Assembly: GCA_001600095.1 (NCBI GenBank)
Contig: BCIX01000001.1
Coordinates: forward strand, 1,550,001 to 1,614,000
DNA length: 64,000 bases
Reading direction: 5' to 3'
Source of the DNA: Bullera alba
Taxonomy: Eukaryota > Basidiomycota > Tremellomycetes > Tremellales > Bulleraceae
Part shown: positions 44,072-58,647 of the stretch, in pieces
How the letters are laid out: each line of letters starts with the position of its first letter
How positions within the stretch are numbered: the stretch's first letter is position 1
The notes under the pieces: generated by a model
What the model was told of the DNA's origin: nothing
The model's database searches: none
The model's input: only the letters and a program-made list of their open reading frames with translations
Position numbers and translations under genes: made by a program

Positions 44072-45619
44072 TTATAAACCAAGCTCGTCGCTAAATGGAA
44101 GGCGATCATCAGTGGGATGCCCTTCGGAGGAGAATCAGGAGACTCACGCGTATGGCAGGACTTTTAGGTCACCGATGGCGGCAACCGATGGCTTAACCTT
44201 GAGAAGGGCGTTGATAGCCTGGTAGGAACGTCAGCGAGTCGTCTTGATGTATCATGCACACGGCTTGCTCACTTTGTCTAGAGAAGAGGCAGAAACCTTG
44301 TCGAGAGCGGCGAAAGAAGAGTCGGCGGCGGGAAGTTCACCGGAGAAGAGAGCGGGGGCGGCTATCGAGAGAAGACCCTCGGCGGTCTCGAATTTGGTGG
44401 CTTCGAGGACCTTTGTCTTGGCAATGGCCTTCTTGACCTCATCGGCCTTGACGCCCGAGACGTTCTTCACAGCGGCAACGACATCCTTGGCGAGCTGGGT
44501 GATGGACTGACTCGTAGGGGCGGTGATGGAGATAGTGAATAGAGAGGCATCCGAGTACGAGTGGACCTTGGCCTCAACGGCGGCTCCTGGCACCTTCTCG
44601 ACGACCTGCGCGAGGGGCGAAGTTCCAGTTCCCCATTTGACCGAAGTCTTTCCTCCGAGCAAGTTGGCGAGAACTTTCAGTTCTGGCGTAGCCGAGCTGG
44701 TTGTGCCAAAGCCGATGACGACGGTAGGCTGAGCGAATGGATTGACGTGCGTGTCTAGGGGTAGTCGCTGCTCTCCACCGTAGTACTGAGACGAGACGGT
44801 CTGCAGAGTTGGCGCACCGCTAGCGGATCCCGAGCCGAATGCAGCCTGGACGGATTTCGACAGAGCCTCGGTCGAGATACCACCACCGAGGACGGCGATG
44901 TTGCTCTTGGCGTAAGCCTGCTGAGCGTACGACTTTACGTCCTCTGCGGAGATAGGGGTGTGGGGCGAGGCGTACAGGGAGTATCCAAGTCCGCGTCTGA
45001 AGGCGAGGTTGTGAACAATGTCCAGGGCGAGTGATGTTGGGTCAGAGAGGGCGGCCGTGGATTCCGACTCGATGGTGGGGACGATGAGCTCGGCGTACTC
45101 GTGGGGGTAGTAGTGGGTAGAAGAGAGAACAGAAGCGATGAGCGAGAGGAAGTGAGCCCTAATGTTGTTTTAGCCAAAACGACACTAGCCCAGTTACATT
45201 TTGTGAACCCACTCGTCGCCCCGCAGGAACTCGGCGGTCAAGAAGAGGTGCTCTCTCGACAAAGCGGCCGTAAGGACTCCTCCATATAGCTCCGCTTCTC
45301 TGACTGTCTTCAAGGCGGATCCCGATTGCGTCGACTGTTTTTTTCACTACGTCAGTTGCCGTTTCCCATGTAAACTCCCAAGAAGCTCTCCTCTCGAACG
45401 CACCTTGAAGGCAAAGTTCTTCAAGACGTGGGCCACACCGGGCTTTGTCTCATATCTGCTTCCTGCCTTGACGACGACGGTCAGGTTCTGAGTTCCGGCT
45501 GGGGCGCCGTTTTCGATACCAGCGACTCGAACTCCAGCAGCGTCGGAGACCGAGGCGTAGTTTCTGGCCAGGGCGGAGACAGCTCCCCTTCCTCTTACAG
45601 CTTTCGTGAAGAGGGACAT
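44072..45619 (-). CDS. QCR2: ubiquinol-cytochrome c reductase core protein 2
   Basis: Non-catalytic M16-peptidase-like core subunit of respiratory complex III, matrix side of the inner mitochondrial membrane. Five exons, about 430 residues. Residues 1-20 are a basic mitochondrial presequence (LFTKAVRGRGAVSALARNYAS). Motifs: GVRVAGIENG, NLTVVVKAGSRYETKPGVAHVLKNFAFK, SGSALKTVREAELYGG, YAELIVPTIESE, LDIVHNLAFRRGLGYSLY and a Gly-rich second half (TVVIGFGTTSS, KVLANLLGGKTSVKWG). It lacks the HxxEH zinc site, as expected for core 2. Ends in GDLKVLPYADELGL. It diverges from MSH4. Confidence 0.92.
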
Positions 45620-46185
45620 GGCGGGAGAGGGGTGAAAGGGTTGGATGGTCGAGGTGATCACAGGTTATGAGGTGTACCCTTCACTAGTAATGACAGCCAA
45701 CCAGGACGCTCGTAAAGCATCGGAACGACGAGGAGGAGCCTATAACCAACGGAGTTTTACGGGATTAAGTCGAATGTGGCACTCGTTCATGCATCGAGTT
45801 TCAGTGCGCGTTTCAGCTTGCTCTCTAAGGTTATAACTCTCTACATCTTCGTCGGCCTCCCCTTCTACAATGCTCATCGGATACAGCTGGCGGAGTACAG
45901 GACACCCTATCGCGAGAATACCTGGCGTTTGCCGGATACGATACATGCAGTAGCTACTTCGAAGCAAAGGATGGATGCAGCAACGCGATCACTTTACCCC
46001 ATCCAGCCGCGTCCAGCGAAATCCGAGGTGGTCTGTGCGAGGTCTACTGTTCCCACCGACCTCCACCTTCTTTGCTCTCGATAGCATACCTAACCTGATC
46101 CACATAAATCTCTTATCCTCCTTCTTCCTCTCCCATTTCTTCGTCTATCTTTCAGAGCCGACTTCCTCATCCTCGCGGTCACAAC
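45620..46185. other. bidirectional promoter region of QCR2 and MSH4
   Basis: About 565 bp with only short frames. The 46110-46160 part is C/T-rich and lies just upstream of the MSH4 start. Confidence 0.5.
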
Positions 46186-49100
46186 ATGCCACCCAGCTGG
46201 AGATCTGTTGGTAGTGATCGGCAGGTATACGGCAAACCTGCAACCAATGCCTCCAGCACTCGATCCAGGGGCACTGGGAGATTGACTTCTATGGCCTCGT
46301 CCGTTGTGTCCGATGCTGAAGCGACCATCACTGCTGTCATTCATCAGAAGGGTGGGCCATTGTCCGCCATCTAAGCTGATCAGAACCAGGCACCAAGAAT
46401 CTCGTCGGCGCTGCCACCATGAGCCTCACGACTGGTACTGTGAGTGATGGTTCACGTCCACTGCTGGCTTTGATGGCTCACACGGGTGCAGGTGATCCTC
46501 ACACAGGTGGGCTTCATCCTGACATGGAGTGTGCTCCTACTGATCGGAGGTCAAGGTTGAGGATACGCCTGGTCAGTCTATTGACCCCAGCTTATCGGCT
46601 CATAAACTGCCTCATCACACTGACGTTGTGCAGTATTCACACGTACTCTCGCTCACCTACGAACACACGCCCCAGCAGCTGTAATCATTCACGAAGATGG
46701 CTTTGAGCGGGCTCAGCTCGGCAACCCTCCGACCCTCAACGAGAAAGTCAAAGCGGAGCTTGCGGTCCCGATCCATGTCGTCTATTCAGGTGATTGGAAC
46801 GAGCTGAAAGGTGAGTAACGCTGGCATCCTGCCCGCGGTCCGTAAAGGTTAATTGATACATCCAGGTCTGGAGATGGTGGAGCGCCTGCGAGTTAGAGAC
46901 GGGACCAACGAGGCATCCATGCTATCCATCTCCGACCAGTGAGTCGTCCACATTCAATTAACTGTTAACGACCTGGTAGTACTCTGGTTTTGAGAGCAAT
47001 ATGTGCCCTGATGACTCATCTGGCGAAGGAAGAAGACTTCACTGCCAACGACCACAGCCTCCCCATTCGCTTCCAAGCAGCTGAAGGTAAGTACATATGG
47101 CCCGGATAGGATAGAGGCGAGGCTGATGACACCGAAGGCTTAATGTTCATCGACGCCCAGACCGCTAAGGATCTCGAGCTCGTTGCCAACTCTGCTTCTC
47201 GGAAGAAAGACGATACCTTGCTCGGTATGTTCTGCTCTTGCTCCAGTAGGTGCTGTACGTGCTGAACCAGCACTTCAGCAACACTAGATCACTGCCAGTC
47301 ACCTATGGGCAAACGTATGCTACGGTTGAACATCCTACAGCCATTCAACGGTGAATAGCTTGCTGAGCACTCCCATCTGGGATGTAGCTAAACAGTCCGC
47401 AGACCTTCAGTCAATCCAGCTCCGACAAGGAGCTATCCAAGGTGAGAAAGCAAGTGGATGAGCGAGCTTTGCTGATATCATACAGAATTCATGGGTTGGG
47501 GCGAAGGTGAAAAGCTCAAGGAGATTCGGTACGAGCTGAGAGCTCTAGCGAAGGTACGCGAATCTTCATGCACCCCAAGCTGATTTCAAGGTCGACATCG
47601 ATCGGATTCTGGTTGCAGTGAGTCGTGTCCAGCTCGTCGCGCTAATACGTTAGTGCGCTCGGATCGACACCTCACGAGGAGGAAAGCGAAATATCGAGAC
47701 TAGCGTGGCGCTCCTACTACAGATCCGATCCACCACGCAGATCATCGACAACATCAAGAAGCGCTTAGCAGGTTGCAATAGCGACTTGCTTCAAGGCACG
47801 CTCGAGGTACGCCAAGGCGATGAGGTCGGGACTGACGACTTGTTCAGACTTTAAAGGACGACGCGCTCGATATCATCAGCTTCAACATCGACGGTGAGTT
47901 GGGCGCCCGAGGACATGATGCAGGACTGACTACTTTTCAGAATACGTTGAGACAGACCACGCCAAAGTGGGACAGCGACAGAGTGGCTATAGTGCCAAGT
48001 TCAGAAAGCTGTTTGCCATCAAGGAGGGCGTGGACAAACTCCTCGACGTGGCTCGAGTCGCTTATGACGACTGTCGAAACGATATACAGCAGAGTGAGTT
48101 ATTCGAACTCCATCCGGCAATGCCTGCTAACGGCTTTCTAGTCTGCCGGGACTTTTCTTGTGAGTAGCTGGGCGGTCTAGCGGAAAGAGGAACCTGCCTC
48201 GAGCTGAAACGACATATAGCACGAAGTGGCCTTCAGGTCGACCAGAATTGGGTCGAGGGGGGGTTCAACTTCTGCACTAATACCGACGACCTCGCAGAGC
48301 TCGAAACTGAAGCGCATATGAGTGACGATGCGGACATGAAGGAAGTCCTCCGAGAGATGCTCTATAAGGAGCCCCGAAGGGACAAGTGAGTTATTTACTG
48401 TGGACAGAAACACCTAGCTGACGCCATTTAGGACTACGTTCAGGACCAAAAACTTGGTCAGTGAATATTGAGATCGATGGCTGATGTCGCGGTAGATTGA
48501 AGCTAATAACCGTCTACATGGTGCCGAGAAGGAGATTTTCACTCTCAGCGATCAGATCGTCTGCAAGCTGTTGGACGAGATACACAATTACATCGGTAAG
48601 TGCTCAGCCACGATCTCCCAGCTGATCTCGAATAGGCGTTCTGTACGAGTGCTCCGAAGCCGTATGTCAGGCGCAGTCGACCCAGGCTAACGGGTCAGCT
48701 GGCTACGCTCGACGTTGTCGCAGGATTCGCCCATGCAGCCAAAAGTACGTGCAAGGGAGGCTCTCATACCTGACTGGCAGCTCATACGAATCGATAGCCA
48801 ACAACACCTGGAGTGAGCTATCGACATGACCCAAGTCCCTCTACCCCACTTACTTCGGCTGTAGGACAGCCAGAATTTTCAGAAACGCTGGCGGTGAGTT
48901 CACTTTGTCGTCTGTGGACTGGGAGAAGAACGCTCATGTCTCCAGGTCCGCAATGGCCGACATCCGATCCTGGACAAGCAAAGCAGTTTGGAATGTGTTC
49001 CGAACAACATGTGAGCACGGCCATCTTCCTTCCGAGAGGTTCAGAGACTGATCGTGGGATGGTGCAGCTACGCTAGTCACGGTTCTTCTCACTTCCAGAT

Positions 49101-50463
49101 CATCCGAGGACCCAAGTGAGCCTCGCATCATGTGCTACTATCCGCGATGACTACTGATCGTCTGTAGCATGTCCGGCAAGAGCACATACCTCCGACAGAT
49201 CGCTCTTCTGACTATCCAGGCTTCGATCGGATGCTAGTTAGTTGGCTCCATACGGTCAACTCCCGCCCAGCTGACTCAGTGATCCAGTGTCCCCGCAGAT
49301 CATGCCAGCTTCTGCCTGCATGACTCGTTGTTGAGTCGACTGTCCAATGACGGTGAGCTCAATGTCTTGTTCTGGTGCGGTCGCTGATGCAGTTAAAGAT
49401 TGCATGGAGCGATCTTTGTCCACTTTCGGCGTCGAGATGGCCAGTTCGGCTATGATATTGAGTGAGTGATACGAGATGTAGTCTCCTATGGCTGCTGAAA
49501 TCCTATCGTCTCAGATCTGGCAACTAAGAACTCGCTCGTGCTCATCGACGAAGTGAGTAACATCCGTGGACAACGCTAAGAAGGAGCTCGGAAGAGGCAC
49601 TTCCCCACAAGAGGGTATAGGCCTTTGTCACGCGATAGGCGAAGCCCTTATCAAGACCAACGTAAGTTGCGGTGTGGTGATCCTGTTGACGGTTTGCAGG
49701 CTTTCGTCTTTTTCGTCACTCACTTCTCGGAGCTCTCTACCACTTTATCCCCACTTCCTGGTGTTATATCGTGAGCTCGAGAGCACGGAGACTACCAGTA
49801 GACAGCGCTGATCCTGCCATAGCCTCTATCTGGCGGTCGAGGTACGTCTCTGCACCCAAAGACTTGTTGATGTTAATGGGGTCGTGACAGAACCGTCACA
49901 TCGTCGAGAAAGACGATTTTAGCACTACCTTTCGATACAAGGTCGTGGACGGTGTCGACACCGGCGACAAACACTATGGTAAGGGTCCGCTGCATAAGGA
50001 CCGGCTGACATTCATGCTAGGTCTGGATACTGCCAAGCTGGCCTCGCTTCCGGATGGTGTGATGGCGAGGGCGAAGATGGTGGCCAATAGGCTCAGCGAG
50101 ATCGAGGAGGAAGGTGAGTGTTCACGCAAGGAAAAGGTACGCGGTCTCACCACGGCACAGGCCAGAATTCGAGCGTTGCGAACGCCATTGCCAGCAGGAG
50201 AAAGACACTGCTCGAGGTACGAGGGTTTTTTGACCGCTGTCCGGACTCTTCGCTCCAAGAGTCCTTCAGCTGATGTGTGCCCACCTGACTAGCTTCGAAG
50301 TCGACTCCAACAGATCGCTGACAATTCGCGACTGAACGATGCTGATCTCGCAGCTCTTCTTCGCAAGACGCAAAATGACTGTCTCGACGTCCTGAGCAGA
50401 GCTCTTCAAGTTGAACAAGCAAGACTTCAAGCGGAAGCACAAGTGAAAGAGGAGAGGGACTGA
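46186..50463 (+). CDS. MSH4: meiotic MutS homologue MSH4
   Basis: With Msh5 it forms the MutS-gamma clamp that stabilises meiotic recombination intermediates and promotes crossovers. Roughly 22 introns; product about 900-1000 residues. The N-terminus is disordered (ATNASSTRSRGTG). Domain II/III parts include LSLTYEHTPAAVIIHEDGFE, TLDHCQSPMGKRMLRLNILQPF and RGGKRNIETSVALLLQIRSTTQIIDNI. The ATPase has [32 protein letters not shown] (Walker A), the STFGVEMASSAMILNLATKNSLVLIDE (Walker B) and LGRGTSPQEGIGLCHAIGEAL, and FVFFVTHFSEL. The sequence matches MSH4 rather than MSH2/MSH6 in these blocks, and the mismatch-binding N-terminal domain is missing. The Walker B intron is only 28-34 nt. The C-terminus ends in a charged helix. 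Confidence 0.9.
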
Positions 50464-50534
50464 GATCAAGGGCTAGACGCTACGCAAGGAGACGGAGCCT
50501 ATTCACACATGTACAATGCATCACTCTATCCGTG

Positions 50535-51981
50535 TTATTGTAGCAGAGATTCCCAATCTAACTTCTTCCCGGGCCAGCCTTCTCCCTCAGCTGTCAAGCG
50601 CCGTCTCTCGGGGATAATCCTCAGCTCCCTAAGCTTCATCCTCTTTGCTTTCCGCTTTGGATCGCCCGCCCTCGTCTCCATGGAATCCAGCTCGTTGTCG
50701 GTAGGGATGACCGCGGACGAAGCGACTGGGTGGTGAAGCGGTCTGGGCGTGGCTGTACCGGCATCCGAGATCTGAGAACGGGATAGGGAGTGTAAATGCG
50801 TCAGTAGCAGTATCTGCTGTACAGCCATTAGAGCTTTCGAAACGGCATAAGCCAGAGGACTGAGGTCGGTGCCACCGGTCGACGAGGGCCGCTCGGGGTC
50901 GAAATGCGCCAAGACCATGGCTGAGAAGAGATCGCCTACGCCGGCAAAGTATCCGTGAACGGTAGGCAGCGCGAATGCCCAAGTATCCAGTTGTCCCTGG
51001 TTCGTCGGGGAGGATGAGCTGGCGAAACAGACTAACACGTCGTCGTCGGGGGTACTGCTCCCGGCGGAGGTATACCATGGTAATGAGCCATCACCGCCTT
51101 GAGGCAAGAGCTCGAGGTAGGACGCCGGCGGGGAGGGCAGGGCGAGCTGAGAGACCAGTGAGACTGGAAGGGGTATAGAGGAGAATGCAATGTGGGCAAG
51201 ATTGTTGTCGTTGTGTAACGTGCTCAGAGCGGCGTGCAAGGTGGGTAATGAGGTGATTGATATGCCAGACAGGAGCCTATAGTCGGAGAGATATCAGTTA
51301 GCCACGGGAGGATCTTATTCTCGTGCTGGATGGCGAGTTCGACTCACTCGACTTCGAATTGATTCGGGGTGATGATGGTCGCCAACTTCAGCATGTCCTT
51401 GTAGATGGGCACAACGTCCTCTGAGACGTATAGACCTCTTCCAATGTCTCCCATCACCGCTACACCAGATATGAGCAACCGTTCGCCTCGGCTTGCGGTT
51501 TGAGTTTGGGCTCACGGTCTAGAACGTAGATTAGATCCGGATTCTGTTCTCGCATATCGCTGATCTGCTTAGCGACGACTTTCAATGCCTCTGCGCCTGG
51601 GATATAGCCCGTGAGGGCACGAGTGTGCGTGACCAGGCCATTCGTGATGAGACCGTCGAAGACTGCTTGTAGCTGCTCCGGCGTGGTCTTGTGTCCATTG
51701 GTATGACCGTAGCCTGATTGCCCAACTGTCAAACTCCATCCCGTTGACAGAAATGATCCAATGCTCACCGGTGTGATTGGAGAACTGGACCGAGTTCACA
51801 GCGTCCACCTCGTATCCCAACGTCTGGAGAGGAAACGTTGCAGCTCGATTACCTTGTTATCAAAGGTCAATTTTGCTCCGTCCAAAGGTTCTTCCAAATG
51901 GAAGGTCGCTAGCTCACCGACATAGCCCGAGACAACATGCGATTGGATTGAAAGCACCCTTTGAGGTTCCGAGTCCGCCAT
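50535..51981 (-). CDS. BUD16: pyridoxal kinase
   Basis: Phosphorylates pyridoxal, pyridoxine and pyridoxamine at the 5' position in the PLP salvage pathway, in the cytosol. Four or five exons, about 400 residues. Ribokinase-fold motifs: [42 protein letters not shown] (spliced across the first intron), [41 protein letters not shown] and the ATP/anion-hole [18 protein letters not shown] with the catalytic Asp. A C-terminal helical segment with a Lys/Arg-rich stretch ([14 protein letters not shown]) extends beyond the usual 310-residue enzyme. Start at 51981 is fixed by the conserved SIQSHVV near the N-terminus. Confidence 0.93.
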
Positions 51982-52388
51982 CTTGCGCACAGTGTGGGGT
52001 CAAGTAAGTTCAAGTTTACTGAACAGTGCGTATTCGATACCACCAACAGTGATAGTGACCGCTCACAATGCACGAATCTCGAACGCATGTTCGCCAACTG
52101 CCAGTGCCCGGAGACCGGAGTCTCTCGGACATCACCGTCACAACAATCTTCGACTCGTTCACCGCACTCGACTCGTCGCAGCAGCCTGGCATTTGATTTG
52201 GAGCAGTGAATCTATTCATCGTACAAGAATATAATGTGACCCGTCATGCAACGTGGACTAAATGCTAAGATGCGATTCAGGGGAGTTGTGAATGTAATAC
52301 AGCAGGTATCGTGAACGTCCCCTCGAGCGTTTCACTAGATGTACCTCGTCCTCGGTTCTTCGTACTTGTTCCTCTTATCTCGTCCGTC
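51982..52388. other. intergenic region
   Basis: About 400 bp upstream of pyridoxal kinase and downstream of the Hsp70 stop. Short frames only; contains the pyridoxal-kinase promoter and the Hsp70 3' UTR. Confidence 0.5.
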
Positions 52389-54736
<2,348 letters not shown>

Positions 54737-55249
54737 GATGCGAGAGGTTGGATGGGATGAGCGATCCTTTTTAGAAGCGGTTGATGATGATGAAGAAGTG
54801 GATGTCGATGATGGAGGTGGATTATATGACAGGCAGTCGAAAAAAATCGGGCTGAGCGGCACACGGCGAAAATCTCCCATTTTGCGGAACTTGCTAGCAA
54901 ACGGAATCAGATTGGCTGGAGTGGGTGGCGATCGGATCACGTAAAGTGGGCGGAGAGTTTATAGTGTGGAGACATGGGTGAGCCAGGCAGACAGGCAGAT
55001 ACCGAGCGCTATACACGATCGATCGCGATGCATACTAGGCTACTAGCTACTCTGGATAGAAGCGAGCCGGCCATGGCCTGGCCTCTGCGCAATGGTCATA
55101 ATCATAATACAAGAGAGGAGTGCCGGCCTAAATGGTATGCGACTCGATACCGATGACCTAGGAAAACGGTGTCAACCAAGACAGCAGAAAGTGAGAGAAG
55201 TCGACTCACCTTCACTCCCTTCTTGCGAGGAACAGCGTCCGTCAATTGG
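54737..55249. other. Hsp70 promoter region and RAD7 3' flank
   Basis: About 510 bp. A purine/GA-rich stretch lies at 54770-54830. GGAAC-TTGCTAGCAA-ACGGAA at 54886-54904 holds half-sites loosely like a heat-shock element, but the spacing is imperfect. No gene seen. Confidence 0.4.
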
Positions 55250-57268
55250 TTACAACCTGTCAAATTCGTCAATTAGGCTCATTCTTAATCGATCTCGCCC
55301 ATGCTCACCCCATACTCTCATGGATTTGAGATGTTCACAGCCGTCCAAAATGTCCTTGATCACGAAATCGGTTACCTCCCTACACCACCCAATGTTGAGT
55401 TCCCTCATCGCCGAGCACTTTGCCAGCTGTTCCAGAGCGCCCTTGGACGCAGTTCTCCATCCCAGAATGGACAGGTTCTCCACTGTACTCCCCGAATGTT
55501 TGATCACCGCCTTGAGCGCAGCGTCACCAAGGTCGTGACCCTTCTCCAGATCGATGACCGATAGTCCATGCCTACCTTTTGCGGAGAGAGATGTGAAGAA
55601 CTCGGCAACGGCTGTATCCGTCAATGCCAGATTCTTGAGATGAAGGCTCCTGAGCTCCGTGCAGTGATCCAGTATCGCCGGTAGTATATCGTCGGAGAGT
55701 TCCGTATTGTCATTTAGATTGAGGTGCTTGAGGTTTCCACCGATTGATGATAAGAGGGCTATCACCGCCACGTCGTTGAGGGAAGTGCCTGGTGCCGAAA
55801 GATCCAAACTCTCCAGCTTTGATAGTTTCGCAAGGGGCGCCGCGAGCTCGTCACACATTTGGCCGACCTCGGATAAGCGTAGTTCGACCAAGTCGGGGCA
55901 GTTGTCGACAAGGGTCTGAATGACTTCAAGGTCTATACGAGGCGATTGGGTGACCAGTATTCCAGTCAAGCGACTGCCCACTGATTGGAAGAACTCATTC
56001 CAGCCGTCTTTCCTCACAAGGAAGGGGCCGAGTAGCTCCAGTCGATGCAATTGTTTGAGATTTTGACCCCAATGCTTGAGTCCATCAGTCGACAATTGTC
56101 CACAGAGGTCGAGTTTGAGGGTCTCGAGGTTCGGGCAGAGATTCGCCAACGTGAGAAAGGATTCAGGTAGAAGTCCTGGTTGTCAGCCCTAGCGTGTGGC
56201 GATAGACTCACGAGTACAGTCGTACATGGCCAGATTTTTGCGATCGATAGAGTAGAACAGGCCGGCAGTCTCCGGCGCTCTGGTTGTCAGCCGGGTGCAC
56301 TCACGCTGATACTCACAATTTTCGGCTCTTCGAAATGATCCTGCAGACTTTATCTAGATTGACACTTCCAATATCTCCCAGCTGATCAACATCCTCGATG
56401 TATTGACCGATGATCTGGAAGTCAGCCCAAAGTCCTTTTAAGCGTCACTCACGTTGATACAAATCTCGCTTAGAGCTAAAGTCCCCTTCTTCGCATCGTA
56501 GTGAACGATCTTTGCTCGATCCTCCTTCTTCTGAGGTGCCGCCTTGGCCTTACTCTTCTTTACCTTCTCGAACGGGTTGATACCGAGAGCATAACAGCAT
56601 TGTACGCAGAGCCATGTGGAAGGTTGTTTCGGGTGTTCTTTAGTATACGCGGTCTGATATGGGTCAACTGACATGACACTCGAGATTACTTATCATACTC
56701 ACCACAGTGAAGCGTTTCGTGCATTCGCCGCATGGCATGAACTCTCCAGCTGCCTTTAGCGGTTCAGGTTTGACGCCAGCCGATGGTGCTTTGCCGTTGC
56801 TTCTCGCCGGCGCGGGTGGTGTGGGTGGGGCGTCCGCATCGAGATCGTCGGAATCGACCGAAGTGGCTCTGGCTCGCTTTGTCGGTCGATCATCGATGTC
56901 GTCCTATCATTAGGTCAACTCATAGTGCTGCTATCGGATGCGAGAGTAGACTCACGGTTGCCACTGATCCCGTCCCACTGGGTCCTGCTTCAGGAGTACC
57001 CTCTCCGACTTCCGTAGGTCCAGCTTCGACGTTTCTGGCAGTGACAGCACCAGCTGGATCGACGACATGGTCTGGCTGCTCATTCGCTTGAGCTGTGATG
57101 TCGGAGGTATTGCCCCAGGTCGTGAGTCCAGCGGCTGGTTCAACTCCCAATCCCTGCGATGGATCAGCTTCAAGCTGGACTCTCACTTCAGCCTTGACTT
57201 ACAGCCAAAAATGAGGTAAGCGCAGAGGCCGGACCTCTGACACCTCCTTGACGTCTGTTCCTAGACAT
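55250..57268 (-). CDS. RAD7: RAD7-type nucleotide-excision-repair protein
   Basis: With Rad16 it forms the damage-recognition/E3 complex for global-genome repair. Seven or eight exons, about 560 residues. N-terminus: SRNRRQGGVRGPASALTSFLA, the conserved Rad7 start, then a disordered acidic region with a DRPTKRARA basic signal. A C4 zinc motif is split by an intron: CGECTKRF and WLCVQCC. Next come KGTLALSEICI, IIGQYIEDVDQLGDIGSVNLDKV, APETAGLFYSIDRKNLAMYDCT, and leucine-rich repeats from LANLCPNLETLKLDLCGQLSTDGL to the end (ELRSLHLKNLALTDTAVAEF, MRELNIGWCREVTDFVIKDIL). The order matches S. pombe Rhp7 and S. cerevisiae Rad7. Confidence 0.9.
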
Positions 57269-57572
57269 CGCTAATAGTGTAAGGAAGTATGGCTGTGGGC
57301 TAGCAAGCCGGTATTCAAATACGCATTGAAGTGATCGAGGAAAGAATTCTTGTCGCTGGCTGGGTGATGCCGGTACGGTGGTGCACTGGTGGGTGAGCAA
57401 AGTGGAGGGGTTGACTGGATTTACGCGGGGCTCCACCGGCCACCCATTCACCCACGCTCATGTTGGAGACAGCTTGCTGAACTGGATGGTGCGGCGCGTC
57501 GAAGCATCGACAAAAGTCAGCTATGAGCATGCCACTACCAGCAACAACGAAGCAGCACTAAAGGGAATCGCC
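57269..57572. promoter_or_regulatory. bidirectional promoter of RAD7 and thymidylate kinase
   Basis: A 304-bp divergent intergenic region. No clear TATA box. It would serve one DNA-repair and one DNA-precursor gene. Confidence 0.4.
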
Positions 57573-58390
57573 ATGTCAGCCGAGTCATCCACCGCCCCAC
57601 GCAGAGGAGCTTTCATCGTTCTTGAGGGTCTAGACAGGTCGGGCAAGTCGACACAAGTGGCCAGATTAGTGGAGAAGCTGGAACAGAATGGCAAGCGCGC
57701 TCATCTGCAGAAGTTTCCAGGTGAGTCAGTCGTCACCAACGAAGTCCCTCTACTTACACTAAGGACTGTGTACCTAGATAGGACCACGTCGATTGGCAAG
57801 ATGATAGATAGCTATCTCCAGTCCCAGTCGGACCTGGATGACAGGGCCATTCACCTTCTTTTCAGCGCCAACCGATGGGAGTGTGTGTGAGTGGATGCTC
57901 ATATTGAAAGCTGGGCTGATACTGACTTGCTCTCAGGGCATCGATAGAGAAGCATCTGAGTGAAGGGACGACGGTCATAGCGGACAGATATGCCTTCTCC
58001 GGGATAGCCTTCTCAGCAGCAAAGGTGCGCTCCTTCTCACTGTTAACAGAATGAGATATGCTGACAATGCTCAAGGGTTTACCGTTTGATTACTGTCTCC
58101 ATCCTGACAAGGGTCTTCCCTTACCCGATTTAACGCTGTATCTCACTGTTCCACCAGAGGTCGCGTCGTCGAGATCAGCCTACGGAGTGGAACGCTATGA
58201 GACGTTGGAGATCCAAACTAGGGTCCGAGCCCAGTTTGACCTGGTTGCCGAGGAGGTCAAGCGGCGGCAGGGAATGTGGGAGAGCATAGAGGCTGTCGGA
58301 AGTATAGAAGAGGTTGGAAAGGGGATATGGAAGCTGGTCGAGCCGAAGACAACGGCGGATCTCGGACCTGTAGGCAAATTGTGGACATAG
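57573..58390 (+). CDS. CDC8: thymidylate kinase
   Basis: Converts dTMP to dTDP, essential for dTTP supply. Four exons, about 215 residues. Motifs: [23 protein letters not shown] (P-loop), [19 protein letters not shown] with the DR motif across intron 1, [37 protein letters not shown] (DRY motif) and [19 protein letters not shown]. The LID region follows as [19 protein letters not shown]. The start at 57573 places the P-loop at residues 18-25, as in homologues. An upstream open frame lacks similarity. Confidence 0.94.
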
Positions 58391-58647
58391 AGAGCCCGAT
58401 CTTTTGCAGTGTGCACGGTCTTTATACATCATATTCTCAGCATCATCTTTAAACACATCTGAATGCTATACATACCCCATGCCAGAGAGGCTTATCATGC
58501 AGGCCATGCGTCATGGAGGACGGGTTGAGGCATGATCGACGCACCGCGCACCGCGCACCGCGACGCGTCGCAGATCCCAAAAAATCATTTCATCATCTTC
58601 CTCCTCCTCACTCGCTCCTCTCGACCCACTACAGCCCGCATTGTATC

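Noticed and set aside
54886..54904. Heat-shock element upstream of mitochondrial Hsp70
   Set aside because: Only imperfect nGAAn-like half-sites with wrong spacing are present. This is not enough to call a regulatory site.
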